From the NCBI RefSeq assembly GCF_001583415.1, contig NZ_CP014475.1, positions 2,666,001-2,730,000 on the forward strand: a stretch of 64,000 nucleotides of DNA. Direction: 5' to 3'. The DNA is from Mycolicibacterium phlei. Its GTDB lineage: Bacteria > Actinomycetota > Actinomycetes > Mycobacteriales > Mycobacteriaceae. Position 1 is the first letter of the stretch; every line of letters starts with the position of its first letter. The position numbers and the translations under genes were made by a program. Below, one piece after another: positions 41,936 through 51,103 of the stretch. The notes beneath the pieces were generated by a model. The model was not told the origin of the DNA and ran no database searches. It saw only the letters and a list, made by a program, of their open reading frames with translations.

Positions 41936-42802
41936 ATGAGCCAGACCCGCATCGGCGCCTCGATGGCGGTCGCCGCGATGGTGAGCGTGCAGACGGGTGC
42001 TGCGATCTCCGTGCTGCTGATCGACCGCGTCGGTGTCGAGGGTGCGGCGTGGGTGCGTCTGGCCTGGGCCGGGCTGCTGATGCTGGCCATCGTCCGCCCG
42101 AGGCCCGCCGACTTCACCTGGCGCAGCTTCCGGCTGTGCGTGCTGCTCGGCGCGGTGACCAGCGGCATCACCCTGCTGTTCATGGAGGCGCTGGCGCGCA
42201 TCCCGCTGGGCACCGCCAGCGCGGTCGAGTTCCTCGGGCCGCTCGCCGTCGCGATGGCGCGCGGCACCGGTCGGGGCCGGCTGCTGTGGCCGGGTCTGGC
42301 CGCCGGCGGCGTCCTGCTGCTCACCCAGCCGTGGGCGGGGGAGGTCGACACCGTCGGCGTCCTCTACGCGCTGGGGTCGGCGGTGTGCTGGGGCGTGTAC
42401 ATCCTGCTGACCCAGCGCGCCGGTGACGAGGTCTCCGGCATCAACGCGCTCGCGGTGTCGATGCCGGTGGCCGCGGTGGTGGCCACCCTGACCGTCGGCC
42501 ACATCGCGCTGCCGCGGATGACCCCGGAGATGCTGATGATCGGCGCCGGGGTGGCCATCCTGCTGCCGGTGGTGCCGTTCGCGCTGGAACTCATGGCGTT
42601 GCGTCGGCTCACCGCCGCCGCGTTCGGCACGCTGATGGCGCTGGAGCCGGCCATGGCGATGGTGCTGGGGCTGCTCATGCTGCACCAGGTGCCCAGCGTG
42701 GTCGGCGTCGTCGGCATGTGCTGTGTGGTGGCCGCGGGCGTGGGCGCCGCCCGCACGGGTGCGCGCACCCCGCCCGCGGTGCCGGCCGACGTCGGCGCCT
42801 GA
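41936..42802 (+). CDS. EamA/DMT family transporter
   Basis: A 288-residue membrane protein with ten predicted hydrophobic helices in two EamA halves (VSVQTGAAISVLLIDRVG to LLTQPWAG; VGVLYALGSAVCWGVYILL to the end). These exporters carry amino acids, nucleosides or other metabolites; RhtA-like proteins are the nearest pattern. ATG 41936 or GTG 41933 are both possible. Not part of the island operator set. Confidence 0.88.
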   Translation: MSQTRIGASMAVAAMVSVQTGAAISVLLIDRVGVEGAAWVRLAWAGLLMLAIVRPRPADFTWRSFRLCVLLGAVTSGITLLFMEALARIPLGTASAVEFLGPLAVAMARGTGRGRLLWPGLAAGGVLLLTQPWAGEVDTVGVLYALGSAVCWGVYILLTQRAGDEVSGINALAVSMPVAAVVATLTVGHIALPRMTPEMLMIGAGVAILLPVVPFALELMALRRLTAAAFGTLMALEPAMAMVLGLLMLHQVPSVVGVVGMCCVVAAGVGAARTGARTPPAVPADVGA

Positions 42803-42821
42803 ACCGGCATAGATTGGCGGC

Positions 42822-43169
42822 ATGGACCGCGGAATCTTCGGCTCCCCGCTCGTCGGGGTGTTCAACAAACTGTTCGTCGGACTGATCGAGGCGCCGATCC
42901 TCGGCCGGTTCGCGCGCCGCAGCATGATCCGGATCCGCTACACCGGTCGCCGCACCGGGCGGGTCGTCGAGACCCCGGTGGCGTACCGGCGCAGCGGCGA
43001 CGAGATCACCATCCACGTCATGGCGCCCGACAAGAAGGTGTGGTGGCGCAACTTCACCGGTGACGGCGGACCGCTCACCCTGCTCAACCTCGACGGCCGC
43101 GACCAGACCGGGCATGCGGTGGCGCACCGCGACGCGCAGGGTCGCGTCGCGGTGACCGTGACGCTCTAG
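42822..43169 (+). CDS. Deazaflavin (F420)-dependent nitroreductase family protein, Ddn-like
   Basis: A 115-residue split-barrel protein. RIRYTGRRTGRVVETPVAY and KKVWWRNF are the F420H2-binding signatures of the mycobacterial Ddn/FDOR-A family, which reduces quinones or nitro compounds with F420. It is slightly shorter than Ddn at the N-terminus. It stands 19 bases after the EamA gene. Substrate not known. Confidence 0.85.
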   Translation: MDRGIFGSPLVGVFNKLFVGLIEAPILGRFARRSMIRIRYTGRRTGRVVETPVAYRRSGDEITIHVMAPDKKVWWRNFTGDGGPLTLLNLDGRDQTGHAVAHRDAQGRVAVTVTL

Positions 43170-43176
43170 GGGCGCG

Positions 43177-44025
43177 CTAGGAGACGTCGATCCGCTTGCG
43201 CCGGTAGAGCGTTCCCAGCGCCAGCAGCACCAGGCTGACCACCAGGATCGCCGTCGCGAGCACGTTGATCTGCGGCGGCACCGCCGCCTTGACCGCCGCG
43301 TTCACGTACAGCGGGTAGGTGACCGTCGAGCCGCTGACGAAGTAGGTGATGATGAAGTCGTCGAGCGACAGCGCGAACGACAGCATGCCCGCCGCGACGA
43401 TGCCCGGCACGATCAGCGGCAGCGTCACCTTGAAGAACGTCCGCGCCGGGCTGGCGCCCAGATCCAGCGAGGCGTCCTCGAGCGTCCAGTCGAACCCGCG
43501 CACCCGGGCGCGCACCGTCATCGCGATGAAACTCACCTCGAATGCGATGTGCGCCAACACGATCGTCGTGTAGCCGGTGGCCCAGCCCAGGTCCAGGAAC
43601 AGCACCAGCAGCGCCGCACCCATCACGACCTCGGGGGCGGTCAGCGGCAGGATCAGAAACGTGTCCACCGCCCGCTGACCCCGCCAGCGTTGACGCACCA
43701 GCGCGATGGCCACCAGCGTGCCCAGCACCAGCGCGATCGAGGTCGACACCGCGGCGACGTTGAGGCTCATCTTCAGCGCCTCGGTCAGCGCCGGGTACTT
43801 GAACGGGTCCTTCCAGTTGTCCAGGGTGAAGCCCTGCCAGCTGTAGTTGAACTTGCCCTGCGGATCGTTGAAGGAGAACAGCACGATCACGAAGATCGGC
43901 AGGAACAGGTACAGCAGTACCAGACCCGCGACCGCCCGCAGCAGCAGATCGCCCCACTTGCGCGAGCCCTTCACAACGGGGGCCGCCTCCGGGGAGGTAG
44001 CCTCGGACAAGCCGGTCGCGGTCAT
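43177..44025 (-). CDS. potC: ABC transporter permease, spermidine/putrescine type (PotC)
   Basis: A 282-residue binding-protein-dependent permease with six hydrophobic helices. The EAA loop (LEDASLDLGASPARTFFKVTLPLI, here EDASLDLGASPARTFF) is about residues 175-200. It overlaps potB by four bases. It is the last gene of the potA-D-B-C operon. Such systems import polyamines; other small cations are possible. Confidence 0.92.
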   Translation of the reverse strand: MTATGLSEATSPEAAPVVKGSRKWGDLLLRAVAGLVLLYLFLPIFVIVLFSFNDPQGKFNYSWQGFTLDNWKDPFKYPALTEALKMSLNVAAVSTSIALVLGTLVAIALVRQRWRGQRAVDTFLILPLTAPEVVMGAALLVLFLDLGWATGYTTIVLAHIAFEVSFIAMTVRARVRGFDWTLEDASLDLGASPARTFFKVTLPLIVPGIVAAGMLSFALSLDDFIITYFVSGSTVTYPLYVNAAVKAAVPPQINVLATAILVVSLVLLALGTLYRRKRIDVS

Positions 44026-44894
44026 ACCAGGTCCTCCGTGCCCAGCGCCCGGGTGTAGAGCAGCACCCCGGTCACGATGATGATCATCAGCACCATCGAC
44101 AGCGCCGCGGCGGTCGGGTAGTCCTTGACGATCAGGAACTGCTTCTGGATCACGCTGCCGATCATCGTGGTCTGCGTGCTGCCCAGGTACTCGGCGTTGA
44201 TGAAGTCACCGGCAGCTGGGATGAACACCAGCAGGCTGCCCGCCAGCACACCCGGAATCGACAGCGGCAGAATCACCTTCGTGAAGCTGCGGAAGTTCGA
44301 CGAGTAGAGGTCCTTGGACGCCTCGATCAGCCGCGGGTCGATCTTCTCCAGGCTGACGTACAGCGGCAGGATCATGAAGATGATCCAGTTGTAGGTCAGC
44401 CCGCCGATCACCGCCCAGCCCGTCGACAGCAGCCGGCCCTCGCTGAGCAGCCCCAGCGCGTTGAGGGCGTCGACCACCCAGCCGTCATCGGACAGGATCG
44501 TCTTCCACGCGATGGTGCGGATCAGGAACGTCACGAAGAACGGCAGGATGACCAGGCCGAGGATGAGGTTCTTGAACCGCCCCGCCTTGAACGCGATCAC
44601 GTAGGCCAGCGGGAACGCCAGCACGATGCACAGCACGGTCGCCGTGGTCGCGTACCCGAACGACCTCAGGATCGGGCCCCGGAAGTCCGAGAACGCCTGA
44701 GCGTAGTTGCCGAAGTCCCACGAAAACGTCAGTGTCGGAAGGAAAACCGACCCGCTCGCGGTCGACAGCGACATCCGCGCCAGCGTGATGAACGGAACGA
44801 CGAAGAAGATCGCGAGGTACACCAGCGCAGGCAGGACCATCAGGTACGGGGCGATCCTGCTGCGCTGGCGCCCGCTGGTGGCGACTCCTGCCAT
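44022..44894 (-). CDS. potB: ABC transporter permease, spermidine/putrescine type (PotB)
   Basis: A 290-residue permease with six helices and an EAA loop (LIEASKDLYSSNFRSFTKVI, about residues 195-215). It starts 3 bases after the potD stop and overlaps potC by four bases. Partner of PotC in the inner-membrane channel. Confidence 0.92.
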   Translation of the reverse strand: MAGVATSGRQRSRIAPYLMVLPALVYLAIFFVVPFITLARMSLSTASGSVFLPTLTFSWDFGNYAQAFSDFRGPILRSFGYATTATVLCIVLAFPLAYVIAFKAGRFKNLILGLVILPFFVTFLIRTIAWKTILSDDGWVVDALNALGLLSEGRLLSTGWAVIGGLTYNWIIFMILPLYVSLEKIDPRLIEASKDLYSSNFRSFTKVILPLSIPGVLAGSLLVFIPAAGDFINAEYLGSTQTTMIGSVIQKQFLIVKDYPTAAALSMVLMIIIVTGVLLYTRALGTEDLV

Positions 44895-44897
44895 CGA

Positions 44898-46073
44898 TCA
44901 GCCGCCCGTGACTGCGGCGTACAGGGTGGCGTACTCCTGCTTCTGCTCGTCCTCCAGCGGCGCCCACGCCTTGACCCGGGCCAGCGTCTCCGGCGACGGG
45001 TTGATCAGTTCGTTCTTGGCCAGCTCCGGATCGAGCTTGTCGAGCGCCTCGGTCATGTCCGACAGCACCGGCACGAACTGGGTGTAGGCCACCAGCTTCG
45101 CGTAGTTCTCCCGGTCGTAGATGTAGTCGATGAAGGCCTCGGCCGCCTTCTGGTTCTGCGTGGTGTAGGGGATGACCATGGTGTCGAGGAAGTCGGTGCA
45201 GCCCGACTCCGGCACCACGAACTGCAGATCCGGGTTGTCGGCCTGCAGCTGCACCACGTCACCCGAATACGCCTGGGCGATAACGATGTTGCCGGCGGCG
45301 AGGTCGTCGGCGTAGTCGTTGCCGGTGAACCGGCGGATCTGGCCCTTGGCCTTCTGCTCGGCCACCACGTCGATGGCCTTCTGCACCGACTCCAGGGTCG
45401 GCGCCGCCGGGTCACCGCCCAGCGACTGCATGATCATGCCCAGGCCGTCCTGGAAGTCGGTGAACAGGCTGACGCGGCCCTTGAACTCCGGAGCCCACAG
45501 ATCCTCGATCGTGGTGATCTCGCGGCCGGTGGCGGCGCGGTTGTAGGCCACGCCGACCATGCCGGCCATGTACGGGGCGCTCCACTTGCGGCCGGGATCC
45601 ATCTGCGCGTTGAGCAGATCCTCGCGCAGGTTCTTTTTGTTCGGGATGCCGTCGGGGGTGAAGTCGTTGAGCCAGCCCAGGCCGTGCACCTGGCTCGCCA
45701 TGAACGACGTCGGGTTCACCAGGTCGGCGCCGATGTCCTGCTTACGGGCCAGCGGCTCCTTGACCTTGGCGAACCACTGCTCGTTGTCGTTGAAGTCCTC
45801 CTTGTAGTCGACGGTGATGCCCGTCGCCTGCTGGAACGCGGCGATGAACCCGTCGGCCATGTACAGCGGCCAGTTCGAGACGCGCAGGGTGCCGCTGGCG
45901 GGGCCACCCTCGGTGGAGGTGTCGCCCGCCGGGGAGCTGTCGGAGCCACAGGCGGCCAGCAGCGACGGGCCGAGCGCCAGCGCTGCGGCGGCCGCGGCGC
46001 TTCCGCCGAGGAAGCGGCGGCGCGACGTGCGGTTGGCGGCGAAGCGGGCGAGGCGGGGATCCAGATTGGACAT
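44898..46073 (-). CDS. potD: Polyamine ABC transporter substrate-binding lipoprotein (PotD), Tat-exported
   Basis: A 391-residue binding protein. The N-terminus has a twin-arginine motif SRRRFLGG (residues 17-24), a hydrophobic stretch and the lipobox LLAAC with Cys42, so it is a Tat-dependent lipoprotein. The mature domain starts LRVSNWPLYMADGF and contains WSAPYMAGMVGVAYNR, features of the PotD/PotF family. It supplies ligand to PotB/PotC. Confidence 0.93.
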   Translation of the reverse strand: MSNLDPRLARFAANRTSRRRFLGGSAAAAAALALGPSLLAACGSDSSPAGDTSTEGGPASGTLRVSNWPLYMADGFIAAFQQATGITVDYKEDFNDNEQWFAKVKEPLARKQDIGADLVNPTSFMASQVHGLGWLNDFTPDGIPNKKNLREDLLNAQMDPGRKWSAPYMAGMVGVAYNRAATGREITTIEDLWAPEFKGRVSLFTDFQDGLGMIMQSLGGDPAAPTLESVQKAIDVVAEQKAKGQIRRFTGNDYADDLAAGNIVIAQAYSGDVVQLQADNPDLQFVVPESGCTDFLDTMVIPYTTQNQKAAEAFIDYIYDRENYAKLVAYTQFVPVLSDMTEALDKLDPELAKNELINPSPETLARVKAWAPLEDEQKQEYATLYAAVTGG

Positions 46074-46126
46074 GGCGACTATGCCTTTCGTCGAGGGAAG
46101 GTGGGGAAGCGGAGACGACCCCGCAC

Positions 46127-47320
46127 TTAGGGAGCGTCGAGCATCTCTTCGAGATCCTCGGTGGTCGGGATGTCAGCGGCCGGCAGCACCAGCGAGGCGT
46201 CCGGCGCCCAGCTGACGTACACCTCGTCACCGGGCCGCAGCAACGGCAGGTTCTGTTCGGGGCCGACGTGCGCGACGACCGGCGAGCCGTCCGGCGCGGC
46301 CACCGACAGCCGCACCACCGGCCCCTGGAAGGTCAGGTCGGTGACCGTCGCCCGCACAGTGGCGATGTCGCCGGTCGGTTCCTCGACGGAGACCCGCACC
46401 CGCTCCGGGCGCACCATCAGGGTGGCGTGGCCGCCCGGTTCGATCGTCGTCTCGCCGGGCCGGGCCTTCAGCGTCGTCCCGAGCACGTCGACCTCGACGA
46501 AGTCGCGGTTGGTGCGTCCGGTCTGGCGGCCGCTCCACAGGTTGGCCTGGCCGATGAAGCTGGCGACGAACACCGTGGCGGGCCGGTCGTAGATCTCGGT
46601 GGGCGTGCCGATCTGGTCGACGTTGCCGGCGTTCATGACCGCGATGCGGTCACTCATCGTCAGCGCCTCCTCCTGGTCGTGGGTCACGTAGATGAACGTG
46701 ATCCCGACCTCGCGCTGGATGCGCTTGAGCTCGAACTGCATGGTGTGGCGCAGCTTGAGGTCCAGAGCGCCCAGCGGCTCGTCGAGCAGCAGCGCGCTGG
46801 GGTAGTTGACCAGCGCGCGCGCCAGGGCGACACGCTGCTGCTGGCCGCCGGAGAGCTGGCCGGGCTTGCGGTCGGCGAAGTCGCTGAGCCGCACGATCTC
46901 GAGCAGCTCGTCGACCCGCTTGCGCACCTCGGCCTTGTCCAGCTTCTTGCTGCGCGGCCCGTAGGCGACGTTGTCCCACACCGTCATGTGCGGGAACAGC
47001 GCGTAGTGCTGGAAGACGGTGTTGACGTTGCGTTTGTGCGGCGGCACCTTCGACACGTCCCTGCCCTCCAGCCGGATGGCACCGGACGTCGGGGTCTCGA
47101 ACCCGGCGATCATGCGCAACGTCGTGGTCTTGCCGCACCCGGACGGCCCCAGCATCGAGAAGAACTCGCCCGACGCGATGGAGAAGTCCGCGTCGGCCAC
47201 GGCGACGTAGTCACCGAACCGTTTCGTGACGTGTTCGATCTCGATGACCGGAGCGCCCTTGGCGGACGTCCCGTCGTTGCTCGACGATTTGTCGACAGCG
47301 GTGATTTTTGACCCGGTCAG
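46127..47320 (-). CDS. potA: Polyamine ABC transporter ATPase (PotA), apparent CTG start
   Basis: An ABC ATPase with Walker [11 protein letters not shown], signature LSGGQQQR, Walker [12 protein letters not shown] and the H-loop THDQEEAL, plus a C-terminal TOBE domain. The first in-frame ATG, GTG or TTG is GTG 47200, which would remove the first strand and the A-loop ([16 protein letters not shown]). Upstream in frame, back to a stop at 47333-47335, the only near-cognate codon behind a Shine-Dalgarno is CTG 47320; AGGAGGG (47327-47333) stands 6 bases from it. That start gives 397 residues. Confidence 0.88.
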   Translation of the reverse strand: MTGSKITAVDKSSSNDGTSAKGAPVIEIEHVTKRFGDYVAVADADFSIASGEFFSMLGPSGCGKTTTLRMIAGFETPTSGAIRLEGRDVSKVPPHKRNVNTVFQHYALFPHMTVWDNVAYGPRSKKLDKAEVRKRVDELLEIVRLSDFADRKPGQLSGGQQQRVALARALVNYPSALLLDEPLGALDLKLRHTMQFELKRIQREVGITFIYVTHDQEEALTMSDRIAVMNAGNVDQIGTPTEIYDRPATVFVASFIGQANLWSGRQTGRTNRDFVEVDVLGTTLKARPGETTIEPGGHATLMVRPERVRVSVEEPTGDIATVRATVTDLTFQGPVVRLSVAAPDGSPVVAHVGPEQNLPLLRPGDEVYVSWAPDASLVLPAADIPTTEDLEEMLDAP

Positions 47321-47411
47321 TGCAGACCCTCCTCAAGCAGCCCCCCGAAAAGCTGTAAAAACAATCGCGGATGACGCGGCCCTTCGCAACCGTTTCCGCA
47401 ACGAATTTACA

Positions 47412-47426
47412 AATCCACAATGGATT
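47412..47426. promoter_or_regulatory. Palindrome in the promoter region of the pot operon
   Basis: AATCCA-CAA-TGGATT is a perfect 6+6 palindrome in an AT-rich patch about 92-106 bases upstream of the potA start. The 296-base gap 47321-47616 between potA and the SRPBCC gene otherwise shows only this patch and GC-rich sequence without a clear hairpin. Confidence 0.4.
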
Positions 47427-47616
47427 CCTTCGTTTTCCGCCCTGTTCAGTACGAGAAGAGGCGTCTCTATGGGCGTCGTCACACCGGCCGACTGCCCCGG
47501 TCGGTCCCCTGGTCGGTCTCGCATCGCGTCGCCTTCGCGATCAGTTTCGCACCTGCGGGGACCAAGATCGCCCCGAACGGCCGTTTACCGGGCCGGGTGT
47601 CGGGTACCGGGGGGAC

Positions 47617-48045
47617 ATGGCAGCAGTGGATGTCTCGGTGTCGTCGGATCTCAGCCCGCAGAACGCCTGGGCGCTGGCCTCGGACCTGAGCCGCTTCGAC
47701 GAGTGGCTGACGATCTTCGGCGGCTGGCGCAGCGAGGTGCCCGCCGACATCGAGGTCGGGACGTGCGTGTCCTCGCTGATCAAGGTCAAGGGGTTCCGCA
47801 ACACCATCCACTGGCGGGTGACCCGCTACGACGAGCCCAAGGTCATCGAGCTGACCGGGCGCGGCCGGCCCGGTGTGCGGATCGCGCTGACCATGTGCGT
47901 GCGCGACGACGGCGGCGGCTCGACGTTCCAGGTGGTGGCCGACCTGTCCGGCGGGCTGCTCAGCACCCGCATCGGCACCCTGGTCGCCAAGGTGATCGAG
48001 TCGGATGTGCGCAAGTCCGTGGCCAACCTCGCGGCGCTGCGTTAA
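47617..48045 (+). CDS. SRPBCC (START/Bet v1-like) family protein
   Basis: A 142-residue protein of the polyketide-cyclase/START fold. MAAVDVSVSSDLSPQNAWAL begins the helix-grip fold; FDEWLTIFGGWR and a long C-terminal helix (LVAKVIESDVRKSVANLAAL) complete it. Such proteins bind hydrophobic ligands. Its TAA stop overlaps the TAA of the convergent MFS gene through a shared TTAA at 48042-48045. Confidence 0.82.
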   Translation: MAAVDVSVSSDLSPQNAWALASDLSRFDEWLTIFGGWRSEVPADIEVGTCVSSLIKVKGFRNTIHWRVTRYDEPKVIELTGRGRPGVRIALTMCVRDDGGGSTFQVVADLSGGLLSTRIGTLVAKVIESDVRKSVANLAALR

Positions 48046-49532
48046 CCCCACTCGTGGTTCATGGCACGGGTTTCGTAGCGCGCCTGCTCTGATTCCGCAC
48101 CCGCGGTGGCCGGCCGTGGCGTCGGTCGCGAGACGGCGATCAGCGCCAGCACGAGCGCGGAGGTCACCGCACCGCCCAGGAACACGGCCAGGAAGCTGCT
48201 CTCCATCGGCACCCCGGCCACGGTGCGGCTGAGCAGCATGGCGACCAGCGCCGCGGCCACCGAACTGCCGATCGTGCGGGCGATCGCGTTCATGCTCGTC
48301 GCCACCCCGGTCTCACCCGCGTCGACCTCGCTGACCACCAGGGCCGGCAGCGCGCCGTAGCCGAGGCTGATGTAGCCGTTGGCCAGCACGCTGGCGATGA
48401 TTACCTGCCAGGTGTACGAGTGGGCGAAAGCGGCCACCAGAAAGCCCGCGACACCGGCAGCGGCGGCCACCACCAGCACCGGGCGGGCACCGAAGCGGTC
48501 GATGAACCGGCCGCTGACCAGTGCGACGACGAACCCGGTGAACGCTCCGGGCAGCAGGTAGACCAGGCTGGCCTGCAGCACGCTGGCACCGAACCCGTAT
48601 CCGGCGGCGTCGCGCGGAACCTGCACGAACAGCGTCAGCCCGAGAAACGCGAAGTACAGCCCCATACCGACGAAGATGGTGGCCAGGTTGGTCAGCAGGA
48701 TCGGACGGCGGGTCAGCATCCGGGTCGACACCAACGGCTGGCCGATCCGGCGCTCCCACCACCACCAGATGACCAGCAGGACGAGCCCGCCCAGCGCGCT
48801 GCCCACGGTGGCCGGCGACGTCCAGCCCCAGTCCCGGCCCTGCGTGATCGCCAGCAGCAGCGCCGACAGACCGGTGGCCAGGCCGGCCGCGCCCCACCAG
48901 TCGATGGTGCCGTGCGCACTGCGTGGCCGGCGGGGCACGACCAGCACGACGATCGCGACGACGGCGACGGTGAACGCGGTGGTCAGCCAGAACACCCGGT
49001 GGTAGTCGGCGTCGCCGCTCATCAGCAGGCCGACGACGACCAGGCCGGCGCCGCCGCCGAAGCCCAGCGTGCCGGACAGCACCGCCATCGCCGACATCAG
49101 CCGCGTCTGCGGCAGCTCCTCGCGCAGGATCGCGATGCTGATCGGATAGAGCGCGTACGACGGCGCCTGCAGCACCCGCGCCACGATCAGCAGGGCCAGC
49201 GACGACGTGGTGGCGGCCAGGATCGACCCGGCCAGCACCACCGCCAGCACGGCGAGCAGCAAGTGGTACTTGGCGTGCAGGTCGGCCAGGCGGCCGAGCA
49301 GCGGAGTCGCCGCCACCGCGGCCAGCAGGTTGGCGGTGACCGCCCAGCTCACCCCGGCGATCGGGGCGCCGAGCTGGGTGGCGATGACCCCGAGGACCGG
49401 GACGACGGCGGTCTGCAGCACCGCGACGGTGAGCACGACGACCGACAGCCCGGCGACCAGCAGCCGTGCGGACCGGATCGGGGCGTCGGTCGCCGACCGC
49501 GTCACTTCGACCACAGTCCGCTCCCGATTCAT
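48042..49532 (-). CDS. MFS transporter, drug:H+ antiporter type (14 helices)
   Basis: A 496-residue major facilitator protein with about 14 hydrophobic helices, in the EmrB/QacA style. GRLADLHAKYHLLL is the inter-helix 2-3 motif, and GYGALPALVVSEVDAGETGVATSM is near helix 11-12. ATG 49532 is preferred; the ORF can begin six bases earlier at TTG. It probably exports a hydrophobic compound. Substrate unknown. Confidence 0.88.
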   Translation of the reverse strand: MNRERTVVEVTRSATDAPIRSARLLVAGLSVVVLTVAVLQTAVVPVLGVIATQLGAPIAGVSWAVTANLLAAVAATPLLGRLADLHAKYHLLLAVLAVVLAGSILAATTSSLALLIVARVLQAPSYALYPISIAILREELPQTRLMSAMAVLSGTLGFGGGAGLVVVGLLMSGDADYHRVFWLTTAFTVAVVAIVVLVVPRRPRSAHGTIDWWGAAGLATGLSALLLAITQGRDWGWTSPATVGSALGGLVLLVIWWWWERRIGQPLVSTRMLTRRPILLTNLATIFVGMGLYFAFLGLTLFVQVPRDAAGYGFGASVLQASLVYLLPGAFTGFVVALVSGRFIDRFGARPVLVVAAAAGVAGFLVAAFAHSYTWQVIIASVLANGYISLGYGALPALVVSEVDAGETGVATSMNAIARTIGSSVAAALVAMLLSRTVAGVPMESSFLAVFLGGAVTSALVLALIAVSRPTPRPATAGAESEQARYETRAMNHEWG

Positions 49533-49607
49533 AGGCAATCTTTCTTTTTCAACTTCCGATTATGTGGGGTCACTTGACGCCGCGCCGGACGGGGGCACGC
49601 TGGGAGC

Positions 49608-50231
49608 ATGACCGGTGCCGTCGATCTACCTGAGCTACCCGTCAACCATCACGCCGACCATCGCGGCTTCTCCGGGTTCGCCGGCTACGTGTTCGGGGTG
49701 ACCCTGCTGCCGATGGGCCACGCCACCGCCCGTTTCGCCGCCGACCTGATGCAGGTGTCCGACGCCGACACCGTTGTCGACATCGGCTGCGGCCCCGGTG
49801 TCGCGGTCCGGGAGGCGGCGCGCCGCGGCGCCGCGGCCGTCGGCGTCGACCCGTCGCCGGAGCTGCTGCGGATCGCCCGCGCGCTGAGCCGCCACGAAAC
49901 GGTGGCCTGGGCCACCGGCACCGCCGAGCAGGTGCCGTTGCCGGACCAGACGGCGACGGTGGTGTGGGCGCTGGCGACCGTGCACCACTGGCAGGACGCC
50001 GCCGCCGGGGTCAGCGAAATGTACCGGCTGCTGCAGCCCGGCGGGCGACTGCTGGCCGCCGAGCGCCAGGTCGAACCCGGCGCCACCGGCCTGGCCAGTC
50101 ACGGCTGGGTACGCCAACAGGCGGAATCCTTTGCCGCCCTCTGCGATTCGGCCGGCTTCCGGGACATCACCATGACCGGCCACCGGGCGGGCCGTCGCGA
50201 CGTCTGGGCGGTGCGCGCCAGCAGGCCCTGA
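49608..50231 (+). CDS. SAM-dependent methyltransferase (class I)
   Basis: A 207-residue Rossmann-fold methyltransferase with motif I VVDIGCGPGVAVREA, an acidic residue closing strand 2 (AVGVDPSPE), motif II-like ATVVWALATVHHW, and LLQPGGRLLAAE. This is the Methyltransf_11 pattern. ATG 49608 follows GGGAG. The methyl acceptor cannot be told. Confidence 0.87.
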   Translation: MTGAVDLPELPVNHHADHRGFSGFAGYVFGVTLLPMGHATARFAADLMQVSDADTVVDIGCGPGVAVREAARRGAAAVGVDPSPELLRIARALSRHETVAWATGTAEQVPLPDQTATVVWALATVHHWQDAAAGVSEMYRLLQPGGRLLAAERQVEPGATGLASHGWVRQQAESFAALCDSAGFRDITMTGHRAGRRDVWAVRASRP

Positions 50232-50276
50232 CCCCTCGGGAGGCCTGGCCGTCGGCCGCTGTGCGAAGATCCGCTG

Positions 50277-51098
50277 ATGCCCACTGCAGCGTCTTACTTC
50301 ACGCGGATCGAGGGCGGCGGCTACCTGCCGACGCGATTCGCGCAGAGCCACTGGGGCGACGACCACCTCAACGGCCCGGCGGTGGTCGGGCTGGCCGCCA
50401 CCGAACTCGAGAGATACTGCGGCTCAGACGAGTTCATGCCTGCGCGGATCACCGTGGACCTGTTCCGGGCCGCGCGCGGGGTGCCCACCACGGTCGACGT
50501 CCGGATGGTCCGCGACGGCCGGCGGGTGCGCAGCGCCGAATGCGACATCCTGCAGGAGGGGCGGCCGGTGGCACGGGCGGTGCTGGTGCAGTACCGGCGT
50601 TCGGCGCCGCCGCCGGGCGAGGAGTGGGTGGCGCCGGTGCCAGTGCCCGAACGGCCCGAGCTCGACGGCGAGATGCTGCCGTTCATCGGCAGCGACGACG
50701 CCGGCTGGGAGCGTTCACCGGGCGCCCACCAGAACGCATCACGCAAGCGGTTCTACTTCACCTCGCCGGAGGTCGTGTCCGGGGAGAGGGTTTCGCCGTT
50801 CGTGCACGCCGTCGTGATCGCCGAGTCCACCAGCCTGGTGACCAACCTCGGCACCCGGGGCATCGGCTACATCAACGGCGATCTCACCGTCGGGCTGTCA
50901 CGGCTGCCGGTTGACGAATGGATTCTGGTCCAGGGCGATTCGCACTGGACGGCCGACGGCATCTCGGTCGGCACGTCGACGCTGTTCGACAGCCGCGGAC
51001 CGTTCGGGACCGGCATGGTGACCGCGGTCGCCAATCCCGCGGCGCAGATCGACTTCGCCGCACGGCCGTTCCCGGCGTCGGAGACCAACTACGAGTAA
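50277..51098 (+). CDS. Acyl-CoA thioesterase family protein (TesB-like double hotdog)
   Basis: A 273-residue protein of the thioesterase superfamily with two hotdog halves. The first contains HLNGPAVVGLAATELER and FMPARITVDLFRAARG; the second SPFVHAVVIAESTSLVTN and WILVQGDSHWTADGISVG. The pattern matches actinobacterial acyl-CoA thioesterase proteins. Likely hydrolyses a CoA thioester; substrate unknown. Confidence 0.83.
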   Translation: MPTAASYFTRIEGGGYLPTRFAQSHWGDDHLNGPAVVGLAATELERYCGSDEFMPARITVDLFRAARGVPTTVDVRMVRDGRRVRSAECDILQEGRPVARAVLVQYRRSAPPPGEEWVAPVPVPERPELDGEMLPFIGSDDAGWERSPGAHQNASRKRFYFTSPEVVSGERVSPFVHAVVIAESTSLVTNLGTRGIGYINGDLTVGLSRLPVDEWILVQGDSHWTADGISVGTSTLFDSRGPFGTGMVTAVANPAAQIDFAARPFPASETNYE

Positions 51099-51103
51099 CT
51101 GGT

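Noticed and set aside
47211..47420. Short minus-strand reading frame (69 residues) upstream of potA
   Set aside because: It overlaps the potA N-terminus in another frame, has no ribosome-binding site, and its composition is arginine-rich without a domain.
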